Shown: positions 16,718 to 26,954 of the stretch, in pieces
How the letters are laid out: each line of letters opens with the position of its first letter
How positions within the stretch are numbered: position 1 is the first letter of the stretch
NCBI RefSeq assembly: GCF_003121705.1
Contig: NZ_PYHR01000002.1
Location: 930,001 to 994,000 of the forward strand
Direction of reading: 5' to 3'
Length of the DNA: 64,000 bases
From: Serinibacter arcticus
GTDB taxonomy: Bacteria > Actinomycetota > Actinomycetes > Actinomycetales > Beutenbergiaceae
Notes under the pieces: model-generated
The model's input: only the letters and a program-made list of their open reading frames with translations
Database searches by the model: none
Told to the model about the DNA's origin: nothing
Position numbers and translations under genes: made by a program

Positions 16718-18555
16718 ATGTTCGAATCCGTGACGCTCGGTGGCCCGGGGTTCCTCGACGAGGATCCCGCGGCGGTTCGCGCCCGTCTCGGACTGTCTGC
16801 ACCGGATGACGGCGGTGCCCCCACCGCGCTGATCGAGCGGCTCCTCCAGCTCTCCGACTATCCCGACCTCCGCAGGTTGAACGACAGCGAGCTCATCGAG
16901 CTGGTCGCCGCTCACGCCGCTCTCGAGTCGTGGGCGGCCGCCTCCCAGCGCGAAGCAGCGGCGGTCCTCCAGTCCCGCCATGACCGCGCGGACACCGACC
17001 GTCGCCGTCCCGGACGCGTCGAGATCACCGGGTCGGCCGCCGATGACCTCGCCATGCGTCTCGGCATCTCCCGCGGTCGAGCTGGGCGCCTGGTGGGCGA
17101 GGGGCAGCTGTTCGCCGACGTGCTCAACCCGGTCGGGTCCGCGCTGGCCGAGGGTCGGATCGACCCCGGGAAGGCGTCCGCCTTCGCCGATCTGCTTCTC
17201 GAGGAGCCGGCCCCGGTCTGCTTCGCGGTGTGCGAGCAGGTCCTTCCGGAGGCACCCGGCCTGGCCCACGCCGCGCTGCGTCGTCGGATCCGCGACGTGA
17301 TCGTGCAGGTCGACCCCCGCACCGCCGGCGAACGTGCCGCGATCGCGGCCACCCGGCGCCGGGTCGAGCCCGTTCGGCTGCTGCCCGACGGCCAGGCCTC
17401 GCTGCGCTACGTCGCTCCCCTGCCGGACGTCCTGGCCGTGTTCACGATGACCGAGGCAGCCGCCCGGGCCGCCCGCGCCGACGGCGACTCCCGCACCCTC
17501 CCCCAGCTCCGCGCCGACGCCCTCGCGGCCGCCGCCCTCGAGGTGCTGGCGGCCGGACGAATCGGTGGCGGCTCCGGTGGGGGTGGCGCCTTCAGCGGCA
17601 CGTCCGGTGCTGGTGGAGGGGCCGGCTCCGGCGGTGGCGTCCGCGGCTCGGGCGGCGGCGGTACCGCACCCGTTGCTGGACCTGGTGCCGGTGCGACTGG
17701 CGCCGAGGCACCGCTCGCTGACGCGATGCGCACTGTCAGCCCCGGTGCCGCGCCCATCGGTCCGGGTCGATCGGAGAGCCACGGCTTCGTCCCGTTCTCC
17801 GGCGCCACGTCACTGGTGACTCTTGCCCTGACCGCGCGCCACCTCGACCCCGAGTCCGACGAGGCGATGTGCGCCGCGGACCTGGTCGCGTGGGAGGTGT
17901 CGCCGGCGACACCCTCCGCCGATGCGGCGGCCCGCGACCAGGAGTGGACCGCTACCGACCCCGACCTCGCGGCAGGAACAGCACATCCGGGCATCGTGAG
18001 CGGCGAGGCGTTCTCCGCCTACGAGGCTCCGACGACGTGCCGACCTGGGGTCGACGTCCCCGAGCTGCTCGGCTTCGGCCCCTCGCTCCCGCGACGGCGC
18101 GAGCCCTGGTCGCGGCGCCACCTCCGTTCCTGACGATCCTGGTGAACCCGCAGAACGCGGGTCACCCGCCAGACCCCGGAACAGAGCTGATCACCGAGGG
18201 CTACACGCCGAGCGCGGCGCTCGCCCGGAAGGTTCGTCAGGCACATCCGACCTGCGTCGCTCCGTCCTGCACGGTGCCGTCGACCGCGTGCGACCTCGAC
18301 CACGTCGTCCCGTGGCCGCTGGGTCCCACGAGCGAGGGCAACCTGCGCCCGCTCTGCCGGCGACACCACCTGCTCAAGACCCACCTCGGGCACACGCTCG
18401 CCGTCGATCCGACGGGAGCCGCCATCTGGACCACGCCGACCGGGCACCGCTACCTGCGGCCGTTCGGCGGCGAGTCCCGTTTGATCGTCGTCCCCGCCCG
18501 ACGACGGCGTGGCCGGACTCGCGCGGCCGAGGAGCTCTCGGCGGACGCCGGCTAG
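16718..18555 (+). CDS. DUF222 / HNH endonuclease domain protein (13E12 type), frame broken in the middle
   Basis: About 612 residues when restored. The N-terminal two thirds are a helical DUF222 domain (LLQLSDYPDLRRLNDSELIE, GISRGRAGRLVGEG, RIDPGKASAFADLL) followed by a Gly/Ser-rich linker (about 285-330). The second part carries the HNH nuclease core: CVAPSC, CDLDHVVPWPLG and CRRHHLLKTH. The two parts are in different frames; adding one C at the 4-base run 18079-18082 joins GFGP to LAPATARALVAAPPPFL. Such proteins are abundant in actinobacteria, sometimes mobile, and of unknown role. A true frameshift is possible because the gene is dispensable, but the lesion is the same type as in essential genes here. 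Confidence 0.8.
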
Positions 18556-18632
18556 CTGGTCACGCGTCCGGCCAGTCGGCCAGACCCGCCAGCTCGATCA
18601 GCGCGGCCAGCCCGAACAGCCCGCGGGTCCAC

Positions 18633-19232
18633 TCAACCCCGCCCGCGCTCCCAGTCCGAGCGCAGCACGGCCATGATCACGTTGTCCCCGCGCACCCCGT
18701 CGAACGTGATCTCCTCGCGGAGCACGCCCTCGACGACGAATCCCACCTTCTCGTAGGAGCGCCGCGCCCGCGGATTGTCCGCCTGCACGTCGAGCGAGAT
18801 CCGGTTCAGCGTCGTCGTCGCGAAGGCGTGGTTGATCACGAGCCGAGCCGCCTCGGTCCCGAGACCACGGTCCCGTCCGTCGGGCCCGACGAGGATCCGG
18901 AAGTTGCAGGCGTCGTCCTCGGGCCGGTACTCGTTCAGCACGACCTCCCCCACGCACCGGCCGGTCGCCCGGTCCACGACGGCGAGGTCGAGCCGGTCGG
19001 TCTGCTCGTTCCTCGTCGCGTACCAGGTGCGGGTTCGCTGGTCGAGCTCGGGCGTGGCCGCCTCGACCTCTGCGGTCGTGCTCACCGAGCCTGTCAGCCT
19101 GAGCACCTCGGGGTCGGCGAGGATCGGGCCCATCGCCTCGACGTCCTCGGGCTGGAACGGGCGCAGCAGCACCTGCTCCCCGACGAGCGTCGGCTTCGTC
19201 GGGAAGATCCCGTCGTCGACGCCCACCCTCAC
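18633..19232 (-). CDS. GNAT-family N-acetyltransferase (RimJ/RimL type)
   Basis: 199 residues: VGEQVLLRPFQPEDVEAMGP start, GPDGRDRGLGTEAARLVINH acetyl-CoA loop, and NPRARRSYEKVGFVVEGVLR. The GTG at 19230-19232 overlaps the dnaE stop as GTGA, so it is probably translated by coupling to dnaE; a second GTG two codons later is an alternative. Substrate unknown. Stop-to-stop convergent with the HNH gene; the 77-bp gap between them shows no convincing terminator. Confidence 0.88.
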   Translation of the reverse strand: MRVGVDDGIFPTKPTLVGEQVLLRPFQPEDVEAMGPILADPEVLRLTGSVSTTAEVEAATPELDQRTRTWYATRNEQTDRLDLAVVDRATGRCVGEVVLNEYRPEDDACNFRILVGPDGRDRGLGTEAARLVINHAFATTTLNRISLDVQADNPRARRSYEKVGFVVEGVLREEITFDGVRGDNVIMAVLRSDWERGRG

Positions 19233-22200
19233 ACCAGGCAGTTCGGTCCGAGCAACGCCTTGAGGTCGCCGTACAGCGAGGACGTCCGGTCGATCCTCAG
19301 CTGGTCGCCCGCCCGCACCACCGTGCGACCGGTCCGGGTGCGCACGTGAACGTGCAGCTCGTTGCCGCCCGGGTGGTTCTGCAGCACCTCGACGAGGCGC
19401 TCCAGCAGCGGCTGCGTGCACCGCGACTCGGGAATGGTGATCGCGACGGGCGCGCCGTCGGCGGCCGCGACGATGTCGGGAAGCGTCATCTCCATCGCCT
19501 GGAGCGTGAGCTCCTCGTCCCGACGACGGACGCGACCCTTGAGCACGACGACGGCGTCCTCCGCCAGCACCGTGGAGTACGCGAGGTAGGTCTCGCCGAA
19601 GAACATCACCTCGACGCTGCCCTCGAGGTCCTCGATCGTGACCATCGCCCAGGGGTTGCCGCTCTTCTTGGAGATCTTCACCGCGACGGAGGTGACCAGG
19701 CCCGCGACGGTGATGACCGAGCCGTCGGGTCGCGCCTCGTCGGCCAGCAGCGTCGCGATCGACACGTCGCTGGCGGCCGTGAGGACGTGCTCGACGCCCG
19801 CCAGCGGGTGGTCGGAGACGTACAGACCGAGCATCTGGCGCTCGAACGTGAGCTTCTGCTTCTTGTCCCACTCGGGGAGGTCGGGCACCTGGACGGAGAA
19901 CGTCCCGGAGTCGCCGTCGTCGCCCGCGAGGTCGGCGAACAGGTCGAACTGTCCCTCCGCCTCCTTGCGCTTGACGCCGATGACCGCGTCGACGGCCTGC
20001 TCGTGGATCAGCAGCAGCGAGCGCCGCGTGTGTCCGAGCGAGTCGAACGCCCCCGACTTGATGAGCGACTCGATGGTGCGCTTGTTGCAGACGACGGCGG
20101 GAACCTTGCCCAGGAAGTCCGTGAACGAGGTGAAGGCCCCCTTCTCCTCGCGGGCGGCGACGATCGCGTCCACGACGTTCTGGCCCACGTTGCGCACCGC
20201 GGCCATCCCGAACCGGATGTCGGTCCCCACCGGGGTGAACGTACCGGCGGACGCGTTCACGTCCGGCGGCAGCACGGTGATCCCGATGCGGCGGCACTCG
20301 TTGAGGTAGATCGCCGACTTGTCCTTGTCGTCGCGCGTCGACGTGAGCAGCGCGGCCATGTACTCGGTCCGGTAGTTCGCCTTGAGGTAGGCGGTCCAGT
20401 ACGAGACGAGGCCGTAGGCGGCCGAGTGCGCCTTGTTGAAGGCGTAGTCGGAGAACGGCACCAGCACGTCCCACAGCGTCTTGATCGCCTTGTCGGAGAA
20501 GCCGTTCTTCTTCATGCCGTTGCTGAAGGGGATGTACTCCTTGTCGAGCACCTCCTTCTTCTTCTTGCCCATCGCCCGCCGGAGCAGATCGGCCTCACCG
20601 AGCGTGTAGCCGGCCAGGTGCTGGGCGATCGCCATGACCTGCTCCTGGTACACGATCAGGCCGTAGGTCTGACCCAGGAGGTCCTCGAGCGCCTCGGCGA
20701 GCTCGGGGTGGATCGGCTCGATCTCCTGCAGGCCGTTCTTGCGGAGCGCGTAGTTGGTGTGCGAGTTCGCCCCCATCGGGCCAGGGCGGTAGAGCGCGCC
20801 GACGGCCGAGATGTCCTCGAAGTTGTCGGGACGCATGAGGCGCAGCAGCGTGCGCATGCCGCCCCCGTCGAGCTGGAACACGCCCAGCGTGTCGCCACGG
20901 CTCAGGAGCGCGTAGGTCTCGGGGTCGACGAGCTCGACGTCCTCGATGACCACAGGGTCCTTGCCGTTGACGACGATGTTCTCGAGCGCGTCGTCGAGGA
21001 TCGTCAGGTTCCGCAGACCGAGGAAGTCCATCTTGACCAGGCCGAGGTCCTCGCCGGCCGGGAAGTCGATCTGCGTGATGATCGCGCCGTCCGCCTCGCG
21101 CCGCATGATCGGGATCACGTCGATCAGCGGCTCGGAGGAGATGATGATGCCGGCCGCGTGGACGCCCCACTGCCGCTTCAGCCCCTCGATGCCCTTGGCG
21201 GCGTCGGTGATCTTCCGGGCGTCGGGGTCCACCTCGTACAGCGTGCGGAACTCGGCGGCCTCGGAGTAGCGCTTGTCGCTCGGGTCGAACACACCGCTGA
21301 GCGACATGCCCTTGCCCATGACGTCCGGGGGCATCGCCTTCGTGAGCTTGTCGCCCATCGCGAACGGGTAGTCGAGCACGCGGCCCGCGTCCTTGAGCGC
21401 CTGCTTGGCCTTGATGGTGCCGTAGGTGACGATCGAGGCGACGTTCTCCTCGCCGTACTTCTCCGTCACGTACCGGATGACCTCGCCGCGACGACGCTCG
21501 TCGAAGTCGATGTCGAAGTCCGGGAGGCTCATGCGCTCCGGGTTGAGGAACCGCTCGAAGATGAGGCCGTTGGCCAGGGGGTCGAGCTCGGTGATCTTCA
21601 TGGCGTAGGCAGCCATGGATCCGGCGCCCGAGCCACGGCCCGGCCCGACGCGGATCCCGTTCTTCTTCGCCCAGTTGATGAAGTCGGCGACCACGAGGTA
21701 GTAGCCCGCGTACCCCTTGGACGTGATGACCTCGATCTCGTACGCGGCCTGCTTGCGCACGTCCTCGGGCACGACCTCGCCGAACCGGTCGACGAGGCCC
21801 TGCTCGACCTCCTTCACGAAGAGGGAGATCTCGTCCTCACCCGGCGGCACCGGGAAGTGCGGCATGTACTTGCCCACCTGCTCGGTGAACTCGACCTCGC
21901 ACCGCTCCGCGATGAGCAGGGTGTTGTCGCAGGCCTCGGGCAGCTCCGCGAAGATGCGTCGCATCTCCGCCGACGAGCGCACGTAGTACGTGTCACCGGT
22001 GAAGGCGAACCGGTTGCCACCCTGGTCGTAGGTCGGGTCCGACAGCAGCGAGTTGGACTGCACCGCGAGCAGGGTCTCGTGCGCGGTGTGGTCCTCCTGC
22101 TTGACGTAGTGCAGGTCGTTGGTCGCGACGAGCGGCGCCCCGACGACCTTCCCCAGCTCGACGAGCTCCTTGAACACCCGGGTCTCGATGTCGAGCCCGT

Positions 22201-22786
22201 GGTCCATCAGCTCGATGAAGAAGTTCTCCTTGCCGAAGATGTCCTGCATCTCCCCGGCGGCGCGGACGGCCTCGTCCCACTGCCCGAGCTTGATCCGCGT
22301 CTGGATCTCCCCCGACGGGCACCCCGACGTCGCGATCAGACCCGTGGAGTAGCGCGTCAGGAGATCGCGGTCCATGCGCGGCTTGAAGTAGTAGCCCTCG
22401 AGGCTCGCGAGCGAGCCGAGCCGGAAGAGGTTGTGCATCCCCGCGGTGGTCTCCGACCACAGCGTCATGTGCGTGTACGCGCCCGAGCCCGAGACGTCGT
22501 CGGACTTCTGGTGCGGTTCGCCCCACCGCACGCGGGTGCGGTCCTGGCGCGCGGTGCCGGGCGTCACGTACGCCTCGAGCCCGACGATCGGCTTGATGCC
22601 CTCCGACCGCGCCCGCTTCCAGAAGTCGTACGCGCCGAAGAGGTAGCCGTGGTCGGTGATGGCGACGGCGCTCTGGCCCTGCGCCTTGACCTCCTTGACG
22701 AGCGCCGGCACCCGCGCCGCGCCGTCGAGCATCGAGTAGTCCGTGTGCACGTGGAGGTGGACGAAGTCTTCCTGTGCAGCCGGCAT
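19229..22786 (-). CDS. dnaE: DNA polymerase III alpha subunit
   Basis: 1185 residues, the replicative polymerase catalytic subunit (DnaE1 type by length). The PHP domain opens with HLHVHTDYSMLDGAARV; the polymerase active site PDFDIDFDERRRGEVIRYV is near 420; SGDTLGVFQLDGGGMR, the (HhH)2 region and the C-terminal OB fold (VITVAGLVTSVAVKISKKSG) follow in order. TAGGAT lies 6 nt before the ATG, suggesting a leaderless mRNA. The downstream GNAT gene overlaps its stop codon. Confidence 0.98.
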   Translation of the reverse strand: MPAAQEDFVHLHVHTDYSMLDGAARVPALVKEVKAQGQSAVAITDHGYLFGAYDFWKRARSEGIKPIVGLEAYVTPGTARQDRTRVRWGEPHQKSDDVSGSGAYTHMTLWSETTAGMHNLFRLGSLASLEGYYFKPRMDRDLLTRYSTGLIATSGCPSGEIQTRIKLGQWDEAVRAAGEMQDIFGKENFFIELMDHGLDIETRVFKELVELGKVVGAPLVATNDLHYVKQEDHTAHETLLAVQSNSLLSDPTYDQGGNRFAFTGDTYYVRSSAEMRRIFAELPEACDNTLLIAERCEVEFTEQVGKYMPHFPVPPGEDEISLFVKEVEQGLVDRFGEVVPEDVRKQAAYEIEVITSKGYAGYYLVVADFINWAKKNGIRVGPGRGSGAGSMAAYAMKITELDPLANGLIFERFLNPERMSLPDFDIDFDERRRGEVIRYVTEKYGEENVASIVTYGTIKAKQALKDAGRVLDYPFAMGDKLTKAMPPDVMGKGMSLSGVFDPSDKRYSEAAEFRTLYEVDPDARKITDAAKGIEGLKRQWGVHAAGIIISSEPLIDVIPIMRREADGAIITQIDFPAGEDLGLVKMDFLGLRNLTILDDALENIVVNGKDPVVIEDVELVDPETYALLSRGDTLGVFQLDGGGMRTLLRLMRPDNFEDISAVGALYRPGPMGANSHTNYALRKNGLQEIEPIHPELAEALEDLLGQTYGLIVYQEQVMAIAQHLAGYTLGEADLLRRAMGKKKKEVLDKEYIPFSNGMKKNGFSDKAIKTLWDVLVPFSDYAFNKAHSAAYGLVSYWTAYLKANYRTEYMAALLTSTRDDKDKSAIYLNECRRIGITVLPPDVNASAGTFTPVGTDIRFGMAAVRNVGQNVVDAIVAAREEKGAFTSFTDFLGKVPAVVCNKRTIESLIKSGAFDSLGHTRRSLLLIHEQAVDAVIGVKRKEAEGQFDLFADLAGDDGDSGTFSVQVPDLPEWDKKQKLTFERQMLGLYVSDHPLAGVEHVLTAASDVSIATLLADEARPDGSVITVAGLVTSVAVKISKKSGNPWAMVTIEDLEGSVEVMFFGETYLAYSTVLAEDAVVVLKGRVRRRDEELTLQAMEMTLPDIVAAADGAPVAITIPESRCTQPLLERLVEVLQNHPGGNELHVHVRTRTGRTVVRAGDQLRIDRTSSLYGDLKALLGPNCLV

Positions 22787-22792
22787 CCCTCG

Positions 22793-22798
22793 ATCCTA
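22793..22798 (-). promoter_or_regulatory. Candidate -10 hexamer, dnaE (leaderless)
   Basis: Minus strand TAGGAT, 6 nt before the ATG. Confidence 0.5.
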
Positions 22799-22893
22799 GA
22801 TCGCCGCGCAGGGCGTGCCGGGCGTGTCCGGGCGTGTCGCTGCCCGGGCCGGCCCGGTCACGCCCGAAGTTGACCGGACCGCCCCGCCGGGCC

Positions 22894-23613
22894 TCAGACG
22901 GGCAGCCGCCAGGACGCCGAGGCGAGGCCGAGCCAGGTGTGGGGGTTGCGGTCCCAGCACCATCCGAGCTTCGCCCGACGCTCGCTGATCCACACCGCCG
23001 GCACGCGCTGGTTCGTGCCCGTGCGCGACCCGGCGAGCGAGTAGCAGCTGTTCGTCCGCAGCATGTCGGGTCGCAGGATCGTGAGCGCGAGCCCCTCGGA
23101 GATGGTGAGCGGCGTGCGGCCGCGCTCCCGCACCGCTTCGAGCGCGGCCTCCGGGGTGACGCCGCAGAAGTCGCTGCCGGTGTCGATCCCGACCAGCACG
23201 TACGGCGCGGCCGGCAGCTCCACCTCCTCCAGGGGACGGTAGGTCTCGAGCTCGTCGTCGGGGACGACGCTCACCCCGAGCGCCGCCCCGCGCCGCATCG
23301 CCGGCACGAGCGCGTTGCTCTGCATCCCCGGCAGCACGAGGATCCACGGGATCGAGTCCCCCGGGTCGTGCGCCCACGCGCCGTGGGTCGGCAGCTTCTC
23401 CATCGACTCGACGACGGGCTCCAACCGGGCGGCCAGGTCCGCCGCCTCGAGCCCCAGCACCTCCAGCACACCGAGCTCGGAGTAGGCGCGCAGCTGGCGC
23501 TCGAGCTCGGCGCGAGCATCGTCGTCGGGCTCGAACATCGGCGCCGACCGGGGCTTCGGCGCGGTCACGGTGGGAAGGCGGGGATCGACGGGGACGAGGG
23601 GGATTCCGGGCAC
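22894..23613 (-). CDS. DUF5701 family protein
   Basis: 239 residues. Recognised from conserved stretches: the N-terminal LERQLRAYSELGVLEVLG, IDTGSDFCGVTPEAAL, GRTPLTISEGLAL, and the C-terminal VPAVWISERRAKLGWCW followed by NPHTWLGLASA. Function unknown; no membrane segment. The GTG at 23611-23613 is preceded by GCGGAGG. It is divergent from the photolyase gene with a 135-bp gap that shows no clear repeat or operator. Confidence 0.82.
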   Translation of the reverse strand: MPGIPLVPVDPRLPTVTAPKPRSAPMFEPDDDARAELERQLRAYSELGVLEVLGLEAADLAARLEPVVESMEKLPTHGAWAHDPGDSIPWILVLPGMQSNALVPAMRRGAALGVSVVPDDELETYRPLEEVELPAAPYVLVGIDTGSDFCGVTPEAALEAVRERGRTPLTISEGLALTILRPDMLRTNSCYSLAGSRTGTNQRVPAVWISERRAKLGWCWDRNPHTWLGLASASWRLPV

Positions 23614-23748
23614 GGGCAGACCTCCGCAGCAGTGGGGTGGACCGGTCTCAACGCGGTGCGACGTAGTTCCATTCCCGACTCGCCGGCCCGACGGCCCCAC
23701 GGCGAGACCACCCGTGACCCGGCCCCGCCGGCGTGGCAGGCTCGAGGG

Positions 23749-25145
23749 ATGGCCGAGACCGCACCCGCTGCCCCCGCGATCTGGTGGGTCCGCCGCGACC
23801 TCCGACTCGCCGACAACCCCGCGCTGCTCGCGGCGTCCGACGGTGAGGTCACCGTCGGCCCGGGCACCCGCCCCGTGCTCGCGGTGTTCGTCGTCGACGA
23901 CACCCTGATGGCCCCCGCGGGCGGACCGCGCCGCGAGTACCTGATGACCTCGCTCGCCCGCCTGGACGCCTCGATCGACGGGTCGCTCCTCGTCACGAAC
24001 GGCAGCCCGGAACGGGTCCTGCCGCGGCTCGCCCGCGAGATCGGGGCGGTCGAGGTGCACGTCGCCGCGGACTACGGCCCCTACGGCCGGCAACGCGACG
24101 AGCGCGTCGAGGAAGCACTCGGGGACGTGCCGCTGGTCCGCACCGGCTCCCCGTACGCCGTCGCCCCCGGCCGGGTCCGCAAGGGCGACGGCGAGCCGTA
24201 CCGCGTCTTCACACCCTTCAGCCGGGCCTGGCGCGAGCACGGGTGGCGCGCCCCCGCCCCGGACGCCGACGGCGTCGCCTGGGTCGATCCCGACGGCCTC
24301 GCCCCCGGCGGTCCCGGCAACCTCGCCCGCACGGAGCTGCCCTCACCCGAGGACGGCCACCCTCGCGCGGGCGAGGCCGCGGCCCTCGCACGGTGGGCGG
24401 AGTTCGGCGACCTGCTGGCCGAGTACGGCACCGACCGCGACCGCCCCGATCGTGCGGGCACGTCGCACCTGTCGGCCCCCTGAAGTGGGGCGAGGTCCAC
24501 CCCCGGACGCTCCTGGCCGACCTGTCGCGCCGCCGCAGCGAGGGCGCGACGACGTTCGCGACCGAGCTCGCGTGGCGAGAGTTCTACGCGGACGTCCTCT
24601 GGCACGACCCCGCGAGCGCGCGCGAGTCGCTGCGCGACGTCGTCGCCGACGACGTCTGGCTCGGCAGCACGGACGAGGCCGCGGCGCTGGAGGCCTGGGC
24701 CGCGGGCCGCACGGGCTACCCGTTCGTCGACGCCGGCATGCGCCAGCTGCTGGAGACGGGCTGGATGCACAACCGCGTGCGGATGGTGGTCGCGTCGTTC
24801 CTCGTCAAGGACCTGCACGTGCGCTGGCAGGCCGGCGCGCGACACTTCATGCGGCAGCTGGTCGACGGCGACCTCGCCTCGAACTCCCACAACTGGCAGT
24901 GGGTCGCCGGCACGGGCACGGACGCCGCCCCGTTCTTCCGCATCTTCAACCCTGTGACGCAGGGCCTCAAGTTCGATCCGGACGGCGCCTACGTGCGTCG
25001 CTGGGTGCCCGAGCTGCGGGAGATCGCGGGCAAGGCCGTCCACGAGCCGTGGAAGCTCACCTCGCCGCCGGCGGACTACCCGCCGCCGATGGTCGACCAC
25101 AAGGCCGAGCGCGAGGTCACGCTCGAGGCCTACGGGCGGCGGTGA
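23749..25145 (+). CDS. phr: Cryptochrome/photolyase family protein (deoxyribodipyrimidine photo-lyase), frame broken
   Basis: About 465 residues restored. The N-terminal photolyase domain starts IWWVRRDLRLADNPAL and holds VFVVDDTLM and GDGEPYRVFTPFSRAW (antenna-binding alpha/beta domain). The FAD-binding domain follows: LAWREFYADVLWH, GYPFVDAGMRQLLETGWMHN, RMVVASFLVKDL, DGDLASNSHNWQW and FNPVTQG, which fit a class I CPD photolyase. The frame is lost at the 5-base C-run 24476-24480; one added C joins GTSHLSAP to LKWGEVHPRTLLADL. The enzyme repairs UV dimers with blue light and FADH. The FAD domain looks complete, so I expect a working enzyme if the indel is an error. Confidence 0.85.
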
Positions 25146-25180
25146 GCTCGGGCCTCGACCCGACCTCGACCCCGACCCCG

Positions 25181-26104
25181 TCAGCCCCGCAGCGCCTCGA
25201 GCGCGTGCGCGAGGTCGGCCGGGTAGTCGGAGCTGACCTCCACGGGCTGCCCCGTCGCGGGGTGGGCGAACCCGAGCCGCATCGCGTGCAGCCACTGCCG
25301 CGTGAGCCCGAGCCTGGCCGCGAGCACCGGGTCGGCGCCGTAGGTGACGTCACCGACGCACGGGTGACGCAGCGCTGACGTGTGCACGCGGATCTGGTGG
25401 GTCCGCCCGGTCTCGAGGTGGATCTCCAGCAGCGATGCCCGCGGCATCGCCTCGAGCGTCGCGTAGTGCGTGACGCTCGGCTTGCCGTCAGCGACAACAG
25501 CGAACTTCCAGTCGTGCTTGGGGTGCCGCGCGATGGGGGCGTCGATCGTGCCGGAGGACGGGTCAGGGTGCCCCTGCACGAGCGCGTGGTAGACCTTCGT
25601 GACCGTGCGCTCCTTGAAGGCGCGCTTGAGCACCGTGTAGGCGTGCTCGCTCTTGGCGACGACCATCAGCCCGGACGTGCCGACGTCGAGCCGGTGCACG
25701 ACGCCCTGCCGCTCGCTGGCCCCCGACGTCGCCACGCGCACCCCGGCCGCGGCGAGGCCACCGATGACCGTGGGTCCGGTCCACCCGGGCGACGGATGGG
25801 CCGCGACGCCGACGGGCTTGTCGACGACCACCACGTCGTCGTCCTCCAGGACGATGCGCATGCCCTCGACCAGCTCGGGCACCACGACCGGTCCCTCGAC
25901 CTCGACCTCGGGGCGCTCGACCTGCAGCCAGCCCCCGGCGGTGAGGCGGTCCGACTTCCCGAGCGGACGGCCGTCGAGCAGCACGCCACCGGCATCCGCC
26001 AGCGACGCCGCGCGCGAGCGCGAGAGACCCATGAGACGGGAGAGGGCGACGTCGACGCGCTCCCCCACGAGACCGTCAGGGACGGGCAGCGCGAGGTCGC
26101 TCAC
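25181..26104 (-). CDS. rluD: RluA-family 23S rRNA pseudouridine synthase
   Basis: 307 residues: N-terminal S4 domain ([19 protein letters not shown]), then the catalytic domain with [17 protein letters not shown] (catalytic Asp in RLD), KVYHALVQG and the [11 protein letters not shown] motif. RluD-type enzymes modify helix 69 of 23S rRNA; specificity here is inferred from length and context. GTG start overlaps the lspA stop (GTGA). The lspA-rluD pairing is widely conserved. Confidence 0.93.
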   Translation of the reverse strand: MSDLALPVPDGLVGERVDVALSRLMGLSRSRAASLADAGGVLLDGRPLGKSDRLTAGGWLQVERPEVEVEGPVVVPELVEGMRIVLEDDDVVVVDKPVGVAAHPSPGWTGPTVIGGLAAAGVRVATSGASERQGVVHRLDVGTSGLMVVAKSEHAYTVLKRAFKERTVTKVYHALVQGHPDPSSGTIDAPIARHPKHDWKFAVVADGKPSVTHYATLEAMPRASLLEIHLETGRTHQIRVHTSALRHPCVGDVTYGADPVLAARLGLTRQWLHAMRLGFAHPATGQPVEVSSDYPADLAHALEALRG

Positions 26105-26835
26105 CGGCGCTCCTCCGTCTCGGGGGCGGGTGCCGGGGCGGGTGCCGGGGCGGGGACGGGCTGCGTCTCCTCGAGATCGGCCGGGCGGACGATCGGGGCG
26201 ACGGCGTCAGCGTCGACGTCGGCCTCGCCGCCTACCTCGCTCGCAGTCTCGTCCCCCGCCTCCTTCTCGGCCTCGGCCCCCTCGTCCCGACCCCGCTTCT
26301 CGCGCGTGCCGTCCCAGGAGATCCCGAGCAGCGTCAGCAGCACGAACCCCACGGCGGCCGCCACGATCCCGATGTCCGCGACGTTGCCGATGAAGACGCC
26401 GTAGTCGATGAAGTCCACGACGTGCCCGACGGCGAAGCCGGGATCCCGCGCGAGACGGTCCACGAGGTTGCCGAGCGCCCCGCCGAGCAGCGCCCCGGCG
26501 CCGACGGCCCACGCGCGCGACAGGATGCGCGGTGCGAGGACGACGACGGCGATCGCGCACGCCACCATCGCGAGGGTGAAGATCCAGGTCACCCCGGTCC
26601 CCAGCGACAGCGCCGCGCCGGGGTTGAACACCAGCCGCCAGCCGAGCACGTCACCGAGGAACGGCACACGCTGCCCCTCGACAAGGCGCTCGAGGGCGAT
26701 CGCCTTCGTGGCCTGGTCCAGCAGGAGCGTGCCGATGGCGACGCCGGCCAGCAGCGCCACCGTCCGGCGTGGAGCGCGGGGCGCGCGGGCGGCGCCGGTC
26801 GGCGCCGTCGAGGGGGCGGGGGTCGTCTCAGTCAT
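26101..26835 (-). CDS. lspA: Lipoprotein signal peptidase (signal peptidase II)
   Basis: 244 residues. Four hydrophobic segments (about 27-47, 82-102, 107-127, 147-170) with the catalytic aspartates in GNLVDRL and NVADIGIV. It removes signal peptides from prolipoproteins in the membrane. The C-terminal 70 residues are an unusual hydrophilic tail, first Glu-rich, then a PAPAPAPAP repeat, making the protein longer than the usual 160-200 residues. Coupled to rluD by GTGA overlap; ribosome binding site GGAGG. Confidence 0.94.
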   Translation of the reverse strand: MTETTPAPSTAPTGAARAPRAPRRTVALLAGVAIGTLLLDQATKAIALERLVEGQRVPFLGDVLGWRLVFNPGAALSLGTGVTWIFTLAMVACAIAVVVLAPRILSRAWAVGAGALLGGALGNLVDRLARDPGFAVGHVVDFIDYGVFIGNVADIGIVAAAVGFVLLTLLGISWDGTREKRGRDEGAEAEKEAGDETASEVGGEADVDADAVAPIVRPADLEETQPVPAPAPAPAPAPETEERR

Positions 26836-26894
26836 CGTGGACCATCCTCCCGCACCGCGGGCGCGACTGGTGTCAGCACCGCGTGCGGGGACGA

Positions 26895-26931
26895 CGAAGG
26901 GCCCGGACCGATGTGCGGTCCGGGCCCTTCG
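26895..26931 (-). terminator. Terminator hairpin after divIVA
   Basis: 16-bp perfect stem (core gaagggcccggaccg / cggtccgggcccttc) with ATGTG loop, 24 bp past the divIVA stop. It separates divIVA from lspA. Confidence 0.85.
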
Positions 26932-26954
26932 ACACGCCCTGGCGGGCGGACTGC

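Noticed and set aside
18556-18632. Short minus-strand peptide reading EWTRGLFGLAALIELAG after the GNAT gene
   Set aside because: No start codon or ribosome binding site; not in frame with the GNAT gene even after a one-base repair.
19346-22873. 1175-codon open frame on the plus strand opposite dnaE
   Set aside because: High-GC codon-position shadow of dnaE: repetitive Arg/Val/Asp/Gly composition, no domain, fully antisense to a well-conserved gene.
24243-24480. Second photolyase gene starting at 24243
   Set aside because: The plus-strand frame from 24243 is Arg-rich nonsense until 24480; only the part after the C-run is photolyase, so it is the second half of one gene.
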